A stretch of DNA of 64,000 bases from Euclidia mi (GCA_944739405.2 OX123187.2:37986394-38050393), one strand, 5' to 3'; positions 22,301 to 32,345 are shown, counted from the stretch's first letter. Notes: generated by a model not told the origin, from the letters alone. A program made the numbers and translations.

Positions 22301-25300
22301 TTCTCTTCATGGCAGTCTGTTAGTTCCACTAGGCCATTGCTATCTTAAGTTTACTTTTATTTCATTCATCTAATATCCTTTGATCGTCATTTTCAATATC
22401 AAGCGTTATCGGGAGGGGTGTATCTTGTAAAACATTGCGATGCGTGCAGGGGCGGAAGCGGATTTTCGATCAATGTATTACGTGATATTTTTTATCTTAA
22501 TATATATATATTTCTTGTGTGCGTGTGTATGTCACTGAACTCTTCCTAAACGACTGAACCGATCTTGATGAAATTTTTTGTGTGTGTTCAAGGGGACTTG
22601 AGAATGGTTTTGATTCACAATTTAGTCCACTGGAAAATGTTTTTTTAACTTAATTTTTAATTTGTAAGTAGTTGCGAATTTTGGAATGTTTCACATTGGA
22701 ACCGACGGACTGCGCTGCAATCGCAGTGTCAAATCTTATATTAATAATTTCGTCATGGAGTAGGTACATCGAAACCTTACCTGAACAAGAAAACATTAAA
22801 AAATAAAGATTTCGAGTCTACAACATATATATCCGCAAAATCCGGATTGTAGAGTATTTTATTAAATTCTAATGGTTCTGACAGTCATCAGTAATTTACT
22901 CAGGGTGACGCGCCGGCTATAGCCCTACATTTCTTTCGCGCTCCAATGGCACAACGGCTGTAGCAGACGATTTCCTATACTTTCATCCTATATTTTGTTA
23001 TTAAGTGTCCTAACATAGATGATACTAGAGAACCTCGAATTTACGCGAGCGAAGCCGCGGGCAAAAGCTAGTATTTAAATAAAAATCGGTATAGGCTAGG
23101 GAAAGTCAGTACATCTCATGTGGGATACGGTGTTCGCTTTTATAATTAATTACCAGAATAATTTTTAAAACTTAATGCGAGAAAGTTCAAACACTAGATA
23201 TATTAAACGAAGCCTATTTAAAAAATGCCTAATATAAAATAGACTACCATCTGAACGATAACGAGGCATGGTGTGCAATGTGTAGCTCCAAAAATCTTCA
23301 AGAGTTACGTAATACTGGTTCGCTCCCTTAGGGCTTCTTCACACTATGCGGTTAGGGCACTTTTCCTGTCATGCGTATTTTCGTCCGCGCGCGGATCTGG
23401 TCCGCATGCGGGTGATAACACGCTCCTGGCCACACGCAGGACAAAGATTTCGTTTGCCGCTGCAGTGTCGCGCGTGTCGCCAGTATCAATTTTCATTTCT
23501 TCATTTGCGATTATATGCGTACCTACTATGACTATGCGTGCGACCTGCGTCACAGTAAAAACAACACTGAAGGCAGACGAACGCCGCCGTCCGCATCCGG
23601 ATGGCACGCACACAGGCTGCGCGTCCGCAACCAATCCGCGTTCCGCGCGCGTGATGCCCGCATGATAGGAAAAACATGTATAAAATTATGGGATGCGGGC
23701 AGCCTGCATGCGGATCAAATCCGCGCGCGGACGATAATACGAATAACAGGAAAAGGGGCCTTAGGCCGGTTTCGGCCTATCCAATTCCGTCCTATCCTAA
23801 TTTGTATGAGAAAGTAGTTTCTATTCGCATTGCGATGCGGCTGCCGGCCGCTCGGGTCGTCCGGGTGCAAATTTTAGATTGCGTTTAGCGGCACGGTCCT
23901 AAGACATCTTTGGTCTTACCAAATCGCTTCTTCTACGGCTGTCGCAAATCTTAAGTACATTTTCTTGTAATGTTCAATCTATTCTCTGGAACGCGCACCA
24001 TCTCGACGTCAGGGCACCAACCGGCACTGCGGCCGAACAATGATTTCCTTTAAAATGTGTAGGCAATTTTATTATCACTCAATTTGCTACTTAAACAGTT
24101 TAATTTGCATAAATGATAAATGAGCGTGCTTACGATAAACGATGCTACGTAGGATAAGCATTACCTGCTAGGGTCAGAGGTTGCAATTAAACAGCTTCCA
24201 ACGCGCTTACAATGCACCGCTCTCAAGTTTTGATATAATCGTTAACGTTGGTGTTAATAGCATTAATTGAATAAGCACTGTTATTTTTCAATTAAAACGG
24301 TTAATACTCAGATTACCTAGACTTAATTAAAATTATTTTATAAATTTTATCTAGTGATGTAATTTATAAATTAAGCTACTTATTGTTTTTATTATTTATA
24401 AATTCATGTTTTATTGGTTTTATTAGCATAAATTAATTATATATCTGGAATATGTTACTTTTAATCGAATCACATATTTTTGGTATTTATGTGTGTCGTT
24501 ATGTTAAGCACAAGTTTCTATTGTCAAAACTGCGAAAGGTTATAGGTATCATATATTTGAATTGCTGAATAGAAATCAAGTAAGATTAAACGTAAACTTT
24601 GATTACAATTTGTGTAAAAATGTGTGCATTGAGATAATTATGTCTTTACGTATCGAATTGTTAAGTTGATACTCATTAGTATTTACGAGTGACGACTACT
24701 CGTATCTAGTGATTTTATTACGACATTTGTTAGAAAGTTATCTGAATAGTCATCAACATTATGCAACAATCCTGACTAAAATTGAGGTGATTAATTTTAT
24801 GCATTTCAGAGACATCGTCATTGTCTTAGCGCTATCTCATTTGCATCAAGACTCAAGACTAGCCTTAAGAGTCCGGTTCCGCTTTCTAGGCTTAACAGTT
24901 TTGACAGAATATTAACTTTCCCTCAGAGTGAGACAGACCTCCGCAAGTTTCAACCTAAAGGCTTAGCGATATTACCTATATACAGAGTCAGTGTAAATTC
25001 ATGGGACTCCCAATAACGACCGTCAACGTTCAATAGACATATTACAACTTTTTATAAAATAAAGATTTTAAACAGCCTTTGAAACTCAACAAAGACTTGA
25101 TTATTGTCAATAAGTAGTTAGTTATAAGCTACAGAAGGATAATGATTCATATCTCTACACAAATGTAACGAACAAATTAACATTTTTATATTAATAAAGT
25201 ATGCTTTGCGATAATTAGTTTATTTTCGGTGCCACCTTGCCTTGAGCTTGCCTTAAATGCTTACAGTAAATTTGGACTGTGCAAACTAACCAAAAAAGTC

Positions 25301-28300
25301 ATTTCTTATTTAACATGTTACTCTTAATGTGTGTCAAGCTTCGATTGAAACTTACCAGCAAAACATACCAGAAGCTCACGAGTTTTGTTGTTTTGGTGCC
25401 TTGCTGATTAACTCTTGATATAGTTCATCGGTAATATGATAAAAAATTTAAAAAGAGAATACCAATGAATACCCACGATGAAGTATCAAACTATCTTTCT
25501 TATTCGCATCACTTTTACAAACTTATTCACTTTCATCTGTCCCGGTGACTGTAATAAAATCTTGCAAGAACAATAATTTAACACGGCTTTCTATTTAAAT
25601 TAAATTTTACATGTACATGTATCGTGTGTCTATGTAATGCATATTATGATTACTTGAGGCTGATCTGATGGTGGAGCTCGAAGGTGGCTATAGGAACACC
25701 ACACTATATCGAAACAACCTACTGAGTTTGGGCTCGCTTGTTTCGTATTGACCAAGCTTGGTTTAATAAAGTTAGTTTTACTTTTACTTTATTTATATTG
25801 AAAGATAATGATACAAATAAGAAGATTTGTATCTAGAACATACGTATTTAACTATGGCATACCTTGAAGCAATAATCGCGATACCTAAGAATTCTTTGTA
25901 ACTTTCTAAATTTATGTACTTAATGCGTGTTACGTAAATCGATCCGCACTGGTTAGGCGACTGCTACAACCGCTTATGACGTCAATACGGTCGAAGCGTA
26001 TTTAGAAAAAAAATGGAAACTTACTAGCAAAACATTTGGCATCTATAGCAATAAAGCATGAGTAATTTATTCACTAGAGTTTAATCTGGTTTCTCAAACG
26101 AGAAATATAAATAATACGAGTAGGTGTAATTAAAACTTATTTTAAACCTAATTACTGTAACGTTGTTTATGTACAAAGATAATGCATATAAAAGTCTTTC
26201 AAAAAACAAATGTGGCGTCGGCTGATAACATGTTGATAGTAAGTTAATCGGCAAGTTGCAAATATAAAAAATATATATATGTATATTTAAACGAGCAAAG
26301 CCCTATTTGTAGATACTTATGTACTCATGTACAATGGTCAAGGTATAGCACAAGGTGATCTACTTATTAGCTACTTTATTATTTACGCAACATATATTAT
26401 TATACTAGCTGACCCGGCAAACGTCGTTTTGAAAAATTTTTTTTTTTTTTTGAAAAATAGATGTTGGCCTATTCTCATAGATATATAGCCGGATAAGCAC
26501 AAAAAAATTCATCAAAATCGGTCAAGCCGTTTCGGAGGAGTATGGGAACGAAAACTGTGACACGAGAATTTTATATATTAGAAGATTAATAACTTAAACG
26601 TAATAAACGTATTTATTTTATCAGCATGTACCTACGCCGACAACATTATATTAGCATGTACTTATATCTGATAACTAGCAAACTAAGCACTAGAATTGTG
26701 TCTTTAGTTGCGTTAAATACGTACATATGAACATATATTAGTAGGTCATTTGGGAAATTCACGTTTTTAGTGCCGTAGTTTACGTTCTTGTCTGACATTA
26801 TAGCCGTTTTGCTAGACTTGTCTAAAGTACCTAATACTTATCACTTATCAGTACCATTATCCTTATAGTCCTCCAACGATAGACTTAATGTTTTTGTTTG
26901 TTAACGGATCTATATCACGTAATTACTTTAAAAAAATACAGTCATCAACACACTACCGGTGTAACACATGCCGCGACCGCGAGGTTGAGATATATATAAA
27001 GTATATCAGCTTTATTTTCTAATAAGTACCTACGCTATATAGATCCGTTACAATTTACATAAATATTAACAAATAGAAACTGCCGAAGATTTACGAAATT
27101 AATGTGAGGTTGTAACATTGTTTGCAGGTGCTGCATTCTCTGGTAGGACTAGTGCCGTCCGGTGTGGCGGTGGTTCTGCCGCAGGTGTTCTCGCGTGTGT
27201 TCCTCGTGTGCTGCTCGCTCATGGCCACCGAGTCCGCCACCGTGAGCCCCGGCCTGCCGCTCTGCATCATCGCTTGGTCGATCACTGAGATCATCAGATA
27301 CGCCTACTACACGCTCAACTTGTTCAAGTTTGTGCCGCAGCCGTTGATGTTCTCACGGTGAGTTGTAGTTGAAATGGATTATTCTCTTGCCCTGGTCCCA
27401 ATTTATCCAAATAAATTACATTGGGTATGTAATTTATTTGGATAACTTGGGTTCGGCACATACTGTGCCGAACCCAAGTTCGGCACAGTATGTTCTTCGC
27501 TTCCACACTTAACTGCCGTTTGCCAGATCATTTACCCCTTTCTCTTTAATATGCATCTTCACACAGTGCCTCGTCCCTCTACCTTTATCACTTGATTAAC
27601 TATATACCCATCATCTCTTCGCATAACATGTCCATACAAAACCAATACGAAATACCAAGCGACTTCCTTTCACTTTCTTGTATACCTAATATGTACTTTT
27701 AGAAGTGAAAATAAAGTAGATGTATGTTTTATCTTCTGATCTGTTTATTTTACTATTGGACAGCTATTTCACTACCCTATTTCTGTCATATTCTTCCTGC
27801 TGTAACTAGCCTTTTATGCGCCCGCTGCTACTTCAATAACTGTGCCCTTGTAAAATAATATCTTACTACTATGATAAATCTGAAAGTTTGTGAGGATATG
27901 GATTTTTGTTGCCCTTTTACGCAAAAAATACTGAACGGATTTCGATGAAACTTTGTAGAAATATAGCATATTCATTAATTTGTTAACTCCCATTAGCTTT
28001 TCGCGATATCTGTCACCTACAAATCTAGCATGTTATACGTATGCTTATGTATTTAAATTACTATTGAAGAGAGAGCTATTTAATTAGCTTATAGAAGTAG
28101 GTATAACACTTTGATTTTAAGCATTTTAAAGTAGGTAGGTAAGTCTCTTAGTGTAATACAGCCAGTAAGCTAACTTTCTCTCTGAAATCTGGTTGGACTA
28201 GAAACAGGACCGTGGGCTCGAAGGCAAAGTTCTTGAATGCAACTGAAATAACGCAAGGCTAGGACGACGCTGATGTGTCATTTCCCAGTAGGTAAACATT

Positions 28301-31300
28301 CTCTCATTTAACGAGTTTATCCGTTAAAACGCATTTACTTCTCTTCTAAAGCAAGCACAATGCATTATAACTGGTAATAAGCAGTTAGCCAACTACAAAT
28401 CCATGTGAACACACGAGAATAACAATGCTTATTTATGACTAGCTGTTTCCCGCGGATTCACCCGCGTCCTGATCCTGAGGGAACCACTTCGTGTACCCGG
28501 TTAATTTATTGCCTAAGTTACTCCTTGGTATATCAGCTATCCGCACGTGAACGTCTCGTCGAAATCGGTCCAGACGTTTCAGAGATTAGCGACAACAGAC
28601 AGACAAAAATGTTAATAAATGACATTTCGTTATAAGTACCGTGTATACCTACATCAATATGCATTTAGTAAAAAGCGGTTATTTTAATATTCAAACAGCC
28701 ACTCCAATTTTATTTATGTGTATAGATAACACGTAACAACACCGCATTAAATTTGATTGTCTCGTTCTTACATGACGAAAGTAGCATAAGATGTTCCTAA
28801 GTAAATTAGTCTGTAATATCATCATCATCATTGTCCTAGCGCTATCCCGGTTGCCTCCAAGACTATTTCCGCCTTGGAGCCTAGGGTCTTAGCTTTTCCA
28901 CACAACGACTGCCATTTGACCTCCGCAACCCAAAGGGACAGCGATATTCCAGGCCCGCATAAAGTACTGACGCCCCATAAAGATCTTCATGACAGACGAG
29001 ACCGACAGCTGGATGTGCTTGCCGAGCAAGCGTTAATTAATGGTTTAGCAGGTACGCACACATCTTCGAAATGTCAGTGGTGCGCGCCAGGGGTTTCAAC
29101 GCCCTGCATGGTCGTCTGTTAGATTCTCCTCTAGGCTATCCCATTATGAAATTAAAAATAATTAATAATAAACGCAACGGTTTTTATAAATATATTCGTA
29201 AACGTCATTGTTCGGGTCGACATCGCTGAACTTGCAACTTAAACAATTGTCTTTTCTTAGGTCACATGCCCATCAACATGAGCGCACATTGAATTTCTAA
29301 TAAGTAGTTTGTATACTGATTGTACATAAATACATTGTACATAATCTAATTAGAAATGTAAATGTTCGTAAGTCAATAGCAGTAGCACAAGGTACGAACA
29401 CTTGACTAAATATTATCTATGTTCCGATGTTCGTAATAAAAAACATAAGTACCTAAGCAGTTACATACATACATAGACTCACACCTGTTTCCCGGAGGGG
29501 TAGGCAGAGACTACGGAAGCCATTTGCAACGATCCTGACATACCTCTCTTGCTTCATTCACTCCCATCAAGTTTCTCATGCATGCTCTTCTGTTAAGGGT
29601 ACTTCTGACCTGTCCTTTTTTCAGTATGTCACTAATCTGGTCAGAGAACGCTCGCCTAGGTCTTCCCCTTTGTCCTGTCCTATTCATACTTGCCTTATAT
29701 ATCTTCTTTGTCAGTCTATCGTCATCCATCCTCTCCATGTGCCCAAACCATCTTAACATGCCTTTCTCAATGCTTGTCACTACATCTTCTTTTACCCCAC
29801 AACACTCTCTTATCACACAATTCTTTACTCTGTCGGTCAAAGATACACCACACATACTTCTCAGTGCTCTCATTTCTACAGAATTTACTCTACTTTCAAA
29901 TCTCTTCTGCCATTCACTACTGTACATAAAGGTAGGCACTAATACCCCTCTATGCACAGCCAAACGTGCCTTTTTGGACACGTTTTGGCTATTCATAAAC
30001 GCCTTCAGAGCTCCATTCACTCTATTACCTGCATTAACTTTTCTTTCAATATCTTCTTCATTCTTACCATCTCTTGTAAACAACGTACCTAAGTATACAA
30101 ACTCATTCACTTGCTCCACTTGTTGTCCATCGATCAAAAAACATTACAAGCCGTAACGCATTCCTCCTTTTCAAACACCATAACTTTCGTTTTACTTACA
30201 TTCACTTTCATTCCTTTCCTTTCTAACGCACCATGCATGATTGTTATCATCTGCTGCAATTCCTCCGCTGAAGACGCAAGTATTACCTGATCATCAGCAT
30301 AAAGGCGGCATTTGACAAGTAACCCATTCATCCTTAACAACTGTCCATAAAGAGGTTAAACAGCCACGGCGACGCTACACATCCCTGTCTAACACCTGTG
30401 TCGATGGTAAACCAGTCAGTGTATGCCCCGTTTATCCTCACACAAGCTCTAGAATCCTCATACAGGGATTTCAGAGCTCGAATGAGGCTGCTGTGAGCTG
30501 TCCACCCCATTCATTGACAGCATCGACCACATTTCAATCCTCACCACTTTATCGTAAGCCTGTTCCAAATCCACGAATGCGCAATAGACTTTTTGACCTT
30601 TGGCCAAAAACTTTTCGGCTCTGCTTCGCAAGGTAAAGAATTGATCCGTACATCGTACCTAAGCAGTTATCTAATACTAATATATATAGCTGATATCTTA
30701 CACTAATATCTTCATTCTTATACTAATATCTTCAGCTATATATATAGCTGAAGAGTTTGTTTGTTTGTTTGTTAACTAGAACGCGCTAATCTCAGGAACT
30801 ACTGGACCTATTTGAAATTCTTTCAGTGTTGGATAGCCCATTTATTGAGGAAGGCTATAGGCTATATAACATCACGCTATAAGCCAGGGAAACGGAGCAG
30901 TAGCCTTAAATAACGCGGGTGTAACCGCGGGCTCATCTAGTATGTCGTTCGCTTTCGCCCGCGTGGAGGTCGGTTTCCAGGGCAAAAGTTGTGCCGATGT
31001 ATAAGCTAAGTTGCATCAGAATCCGTTCCAAAGTTCTTGTGTAAAAGAGAAATTAAAATCCATCCATACATCAGAACACGATCCATCCATACATTGACTA
31101 CTATTAAATGTGTCCCAATAACCGACAATCACGCGGATGAAGCAGCGGGCAAGAGCTAGTACTTTCCAACGAGTTTTTAGGCTGATACTGTTTTCAATAA
31201 AAACGCAGTAACGTTACACAATTATTTTATTTGACTTGGTATGTTTTGTTTCAGGTACTCAACTTTCTTGATTCTGTACCCTATTGGCATCACCGGCGAA

Positions 31301-31501
31301 CTCCTGTGCATGTACCACTCTCTCGATGAGATCGCTGAGAAGCAGCTGTTCACTATCTCCATGCCAAACGCGTGGAACGTCGCATTTAACTATTACTACT
31401 TCCTAGTTTTCTATATGTTATTGTACATTCCTATCTTTCCTTTCTTATTTGGTCATATGTTGGCTCAAAGGAGAAAAATGCTCGGCAAGAAGACTGATTA
31501 A
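7260..31501 (+). CDS. HACD: Very-long-chain (3R)-3-hydroxyacyl-CoA dehydratase (HACD/PTPLA family), four coding exons
   Basis: Exons 7260-7354, 8547-8664, 27128-27357 and 31255-31501 have GT-AG boundaries and join in phase to 690 nt, 229 residues plus stop, a normal family length. The product is a polytopic ER membrane enzyme that removes water from 3-hydroxyacyl-CoA, the third step of the fatty-acid elongation cycle, alongside an elongase (ELOVL), a ketoacyl reductase and an enoyl reductase. Family signatures include ITEIIRYAYY at the end of exon 3 and the active-site segment ILYPIGITGELL in exon 4. There, Tyr156 and Glu163 have the 7-residue spacing of the catalytic Tyr and Glu established in yeast Phs1. 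The C-terminus is basic (RRKMLGKK), which may serve ER retention. Exon 3 is GC-rich compared with its surroundings. No frameshift or stop interrupts it. The symbol is the family symbol; which vertebrate HACD it is closest to was not resolved. Confidence 0.95.
8547..8664 (+). CDS. HACD: HACD exon 2
   Basis: Preceded by TTGTTTCAG and followed by GTAAGG. It completes Gly32, then encodes WTYLLLQTL and ends on a codon boundary after AVLE, the family's conserved join to the LH motif of exon 3. Confidence 0.93.
8665..9910 (+). other. Start of HACD intron 2; no gene recognised
   Basis: Intron 2 runs from 8665 to 27127 (18,463 bp). This first part shows no features that I can name; the later part is almost entirely repeats, listed separately. 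Confidence 0.6.
9911..10272 (+). mobile_element. tRNA-headed SINE with ATG-type tail, near full length
   Basis: The head reads GAGGGTCTCGGGTTCGAATCC, containing a canonical B box (GGTTCGAATCC), followed by GCACGCACCAATGACTTTTCG. The body has TGTCATGAAGATCTTTGG and the 3' end is rich in GATGATG. The same body occurs inverted at 28810-29125 and, older, at 24808-25025. Confidence 0.8.
10418..11815 (+). repeat. Dispersed 'ACTAGCTGACCC' repeat with internal tandem array and AAAC-rich end
   Basis: Begins ACTAGCTGACCCAGCGAACTCCG, a terminal motif repeated at 26404. It ends with CCTGAGATTAGCGCGTTCAAAC followed by several CAAA units. The end block is also found inverted at 30740-30945. The family is widespread in Lepidoptera as far as I know; I do not assign a superfamily. 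Confidence 0.7.
10660..11360. repeat. Tandem array, about seven units of 96-120 bp
   Basis: The landmark 'ATCACGAAATAGATG' or a close variant recurs with the ACGAAATAG part near 10681, 10779, 10875, 10994, 11113, 11233 and 11351. Units of about 119 bp contain a doubled 'CCGCCATCTTTGAT' block; the first two, of about 97 bp, have it once. Confidence 0.8.
11930..12335 (+). repeat. Dispersed repeat related (inverted) to 22690-22890
   Basis: The sequence containing CAGAACCATTAGAATT, then TTGCGGATATATGTTGTCGA, and GGTAAGGTTTCGTTTCGATG matches the reverse complement of 22740-22885 with many differences. A pair of old copies of one repeat. Confidence 0.65.
12336..13064. other. No gene recognised (HACD intron 2)
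   Basis: AT-rich; no recognisable coding or repeat structure. Confidence 0.5.
13065..13165 (+). repeat. Dispersed repeat, partner of 32605-32705
   Basis: About 100 bp are shared: TGAAACCTCATATTGTACC, then CTTCGGCACCATACCTGGG and CAGGAGATATTGAGGCTCA. The partner has the same order with roughly 10% differences. Confidence 0.75.
13166..14370. other. No gene recognised (HACD intron 2)
   Basis: No coding frame with recognisable motifs. Contains scattered AT-rich DNA only. Confidence 0.45.
14371..14470. repeat. Short G/C-homopolymer-rich repeat
   Basis: Runs of G (GGGGGGGCGGTGGGGGCGG) are followed by the complementary-style CCACCC blocks GGGTGCCACCC repeated twice. Resembles the G-rich segment at 54127-54170. 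Confidence 0.45.
14850..15158 (-). mobile_element. tRNA-headed SINE, 'gaggaaacctgcat' body family
   Basis: On the minus strand the head has TCGGGTTCGAATCCACGG (B box), followed by GCACGCACCAATGAC. The body contains GAAGGAAAACATCGTGAGG and CTGAGAGTTCTCCATAATG, and the 3' end contains CAGTGGGACAGTATAATGGG. Same family as the complete copy at 41596-41910. It lies immediately beside the satellite that carries the same head. Confidence 0.85.
15289..16572. repeat. 57-bp satellite, 23 units, derived from a SINE pol III head
   Basis: Twenty units of 57 bp and three of 45 bp, highly alike. On the minus strand each unit contains GGGTTTGAATCCACGG, a B-box-like element in the same context as in the neighbouring SINE heads (GGGTTCGAATCCACGGCACGCAC). 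The 45-bp units lack 12 bp between two short CGYCGTG direct repeats. Because 57 is three times 19 and the unit has no stop codon in several frames, open frames of more than 400 codons cross the array on both strands; they are artefacts. Variant units recur in the same order, suggesting higher-order duplication. Confidence 0.95.
16573..16884. other. No gene recognised
   Basis: Non-coding interval between the satellite and the 3' end of the minus-strand LINE. Confidence 0.45.
17168..17222. repeat. GT-dinucleotide microsatellite
   Basis: A mostly pure (GT)n run with a few GC and GA interruptions, in the 3' UTR of the LINE. Confidence 0.9.
18300..18535 (-). mobile_element. tRNA-headed SINE, 'CAAGTCAAACATTTG' family
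   Basis: On the minus strand it starts CCGGTTGGCGCAGCGGGAGT (A-box region), then GCGGGTTCGATTCCCGC (canonical B box), CTCAAGTCAAACATTTGTG and a 3' part ending in GCTTAGTTTGGGACTATAT. It is the best-preserved head of this family in the window. Confidence 0.85.
18665..19018 (-). mobile_element. tRNA-headed SINE, third family
   Basis: The minus-strand head reads TCAGTGGTCCTGCGGTAGTG, then AGGTTCGATTCTCGGG (B box). The body contains GGCGGTGTCACACCCCCGTG and CATCGGACTATGAGAGTGAG and ends near GGCAAGTCTCATGTATAGAC. Widely found in Lepidoptera as far as I recall. Confidence 0.8.
20350..20411 (+). repeat. RTE/SINE 3'-tail fragment
   Basis: CTCTGCCTACCCCTCCGG, then AAACAGGCGTGAGTCTATG and TATG repeats. 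This is the same tail as that after the stop codon of the RTE LINE at 29472 and at the end of the SINEs at 45955-46370 and 60340-60531. Confidence 0.8.
20412..21039. other. No gene recognised; one GC-rich self-complementary patch
   Basis: About 20505-20590 contains repeated CGCGGGAT / ATCCCGCG words. Otherwise AT-rich without features. Confidence 0.4.
21040..21540. repeat. Dispersed repeat, 'GACTCGCGCAC...GGGTTCCGTA' family
   Basis: Starts GTGCGAGTTTGACTCGCGCA followed by GAAGGGTTCCGTACCATCAT, and ends in TAGGTACGAACCCTAAAAA. A shorter relative is at 34373-34510. Common in lepidopteran genomes to my knowledge; no coding capacity. Confidence 0.65.
21861..22052. mobile_element. 192-bp hairpin MITE with TGA target duplication
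   Basis: Two arms of about 82 bp (from GGGTTCTCAGACAGAAGC through TTTGCGTTCTTTGTG to TTACGTTACATA) are near-perfect inverted repeats around a short centre. TGA flanks both sides (21858-21860, 22053-22055). A 3-bp TNA duplication fits PIF/Harbinger. Confidence 0.85.
22495..23075 (-). repeat. Dispersed 'ACTAGCT' family repeat, minus orientation
   Basis: Ends GCGAAGCCGCGGGCAAAAGC followed by TAGT, the reverse of the common ACTAGCT start. It contains GACTGAACCGATCTTGATG, the usual conserved block, and an inverted match to 11930-12335. Confidence 0.65.
23327..23785. mobile_element. GC-rich MITE with long inverted repeats
   Basis: The segment CTTTTCCTGTCATGCGTATT, then CGTCCGCGCGCGGAT and GGTCCGCATGC, near 23358-23417 is inverted at about 23700-23760 (GCATGCGGATCAAATCCGCG, then CGGACGATAATACGAATAAC and AGGAAAAG). 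Outer ends are less alike (TAGGGC / GCCTA-type). About 460 bp. No exact target duplication identified. Confidence 0.65.
23900..24807. other. No gene recognised (HACD intron 2)
   Basis: AT-rich DNA without recognisable structure. Confidence 0.45.
24808..25025 (-). mobile_element. Old SINE copy
   Basis: CATCGTCATTGTCTTAGCGC at the left matches the 3' end of the copy at 28810 (CATCATTGTCCTAGCGC). Later blocks (GAGACAGACCTCCGCAAG, GCGATATTACC) follow the same order with many substitutions. Confidence 0.55.
25026..26403. other. No gene recognised (HACD intron 2)
   Basis: No coding frame with recognisable motifs and no repeat shared within the window was noticed. Confidence 0.4.
26404..26586 (+). 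repeat. Short 'ACTAGCTGACCC' repeat copy
   Basis: Starts ACTAGCTGACCCGGCAAACG. It contains AAAATCGGTCAAGCCGTTTC and GAACGAAAACTGTGACACGA. An internal-deleted member of the family at 10418. Confidence 0.7.
27128..27357 (+). CDS. HACD: HACD exon 3
   Basis: Preceded by GTTTGCAG and followed by GTGAGT. It encodes VLHSLVGLVPSG, the conserved SRVFLV segment and ITEIIRYAYY, and ends two bases into Arg148. Codon third positions are strongly G/C, unlike the AT-rich introns. Confidence 0.94.
27401..27490. repeat. Two adjacent perfect hairpins just inside HACD intron 3
   Basis: TATCCAAATAAATTACAT is followed by a short loop and its complement (27401-27441). Next comes CTTGGGTTCGGCACA with its complement and a third repeat of the TTCGGCACAGTATG half (27448-27490). 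They begin about 45 bp after the exon 3 donor. Confidence 0.8.
28438..28620 (+). repeat. 'ACTAGCTGTTTCCCGCGG' dispersed repeat
   Basis: Starts ACTAGCTGTTTCCCGCGG, then GAACCACTTCGTGTACCC. It ends with ATCGGTCCAGACGTTTCAGA and a GACAGACAGAC-like tail. A similar copy is at 53661-53875. Confidence 0.7.
28810..29125 (-). mobile_element. tRNA-headed SINE, minus orientation
   Basis: On the minus strand the head has a decayed B box (GGCGTTGAAACCCC region), then GCGCGCACCACTGACATTTC. The body has TGTCATGAAGATCTTTATGG and the 3' end has CCGGGATAGCGCTAGGACAA followed by ATG repeats. Same family as 9911-10272. Confidence 0.75.
29472..30655 (-). pseudogene. RTE-clade LINE, 3' third of the reverse transcriptase, 5'-truncated
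   Basis: Read on the minus strand from about 30655: AYCAFVDLE-like block (YCAFVDLEQAYDKVVR), then CRLYADDQVIL with the catalytic YADD box, VNVSKTKVMVF, QVNEFVYLGTLFTRDG, and the C-terminal RTE signature RRLRWFGHMER-like (MLRWFGHMERMDDDR), GRPRRAF and a stop at 29511. Frame breaks near 30340 and 30134 split it. Only about 45 bases follow the stop before TATG repeats, the very short 3' UTR typical of RTE elements. This tail is shared with several SINEs in the window. Confidence 0.88.
30740..30945 (-). repeat. Dispersed 'ACTAGCT' repeat, minus orientation
   Basis: Left end has GTTTG repeats and AACTAGAACGCGCTAATCTC, the inverse of the end block of 10418-11815. The right end is CCGCGGGCTCATCTAGTA. 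A short similar end fragment lies at 31125-31163 (GCGGGCAAGAGCTAGTA). Confidence 0.7.
31255..31501 (+). CDS. HACD: HACD exon 4 (catalytic residues and C-terminus)
   Basis: Preceded by TGTTTCAG. It completes Arg148, then encodes YSTFLILYPIGITGELL with catalytic Tyr156 and Glu163, two further hydrophobic segments (FLVFYMLLYIPIFPFLF) and the basic tail, and stops at TAA 31499-31501. Confidence 0.95.
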
Positions 31502-31880
31502 TATTGCATGTTCAGCGTCTATCTCATTCATCACATTGATGAGTTTTAATTGTAAACGAATCTCTATTTTCATACTGACTTTAGAGACTCGTTTGTACAT
31601 ACGTGCATAATTATAACTATAAATATAACCGTCAATCAAATTTTAATATAATTTGACATGCTTCACTTGCAATTTAAATACTCCATTCCTAGAAATAACT
31701 TTTAAAAATATGATTACAGTATAAGTTTATGTACAATGGGATACCGGTTTGTAGGTTAGTTATTTATTAATCTCAGGCGATTGGTTTATTGTCTTCGATT
31801 TTAATATTTATTAAGTATAAATTATAGGTTGTTTGGGTTATGGGCAATGACATTAAAATAATTTTTATCAAAAATTAATT
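31502..31880 (+). promoter_or_regulatory. HACD 3' UTR with candidate polyadenylation signal
   Basis: AT-rich sequence after the stop. The only hexamer that I noticed is ATTAAA at 31852-31857; no AATAAA was seen before it. The transcript end is inferred. Confidence 0.4.
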
Positions 31881-32154
31881 TTATTTATTTTTTACCTACC
31901 TTGTTTAATTTGAAAACTGTAATATTTAAACTTTGGTTGGATGCTGACGAGGACTGTGGTGCAACAAGATAAAACATTGGGAGTTTAACAGCCGGTTTCA
32001 ATATTTGATCTAATCATGGATTTGGAGATTTGAGATATGTACATGCTTGACATATTTTTATGGAGCCTATGTCAAAAACCTATATGTCACAAATTTGTAC
32101 ATGCATAATATGACTGTTTCGTTTATAAGCAAACTACATTCATCATATCAGGCG

Positions 32155-32345
32155 AAAGAGGCGTCTACTGCTGGACATGATCCTGAGACAACCACATCCA
32201 TCAGGTGCCCGCGATGCCAACAAGATCGTCAGTCCACCTCGCGGGAGGCCTACCGCTGCTACGACGTCCGTTGCGTGGTCGCCACTTCAGAACCTTTCTG
32301 TTCTAGCGGCCATCGGTTCTTAGGTTGTGCCCTGCCCATGGCTAC
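32155..32345 (-). pseudogene. LINE 3'-terminal coding fragment
   Basis: On the minus strand, shifting between frames, it reads RWPLEQ, WRPRNGRR, GRPPARWTDDLVGIAG and DHVQQ, ending near DASFA. This is the usual C-terminal end of an RTE-like reverse transcriptase (the GRPPxRWTDD motif). Only about 190 bp remain. Confidence 0.7.

Noticed and set aside
23273..23888. Overlapping open frames of 60-130 codons on both strands
   Set aside because: They lie in the GC-rich MITE with CCGCGCGCGG palindromes; arginine/alanine-rich translations without motifs.
29578..30156. 192-codon plus-strand open frame
   Set aside because: It is the antisense shadow of the RTE reverse transcriptase on the minus strand, which has recognisable motifs.
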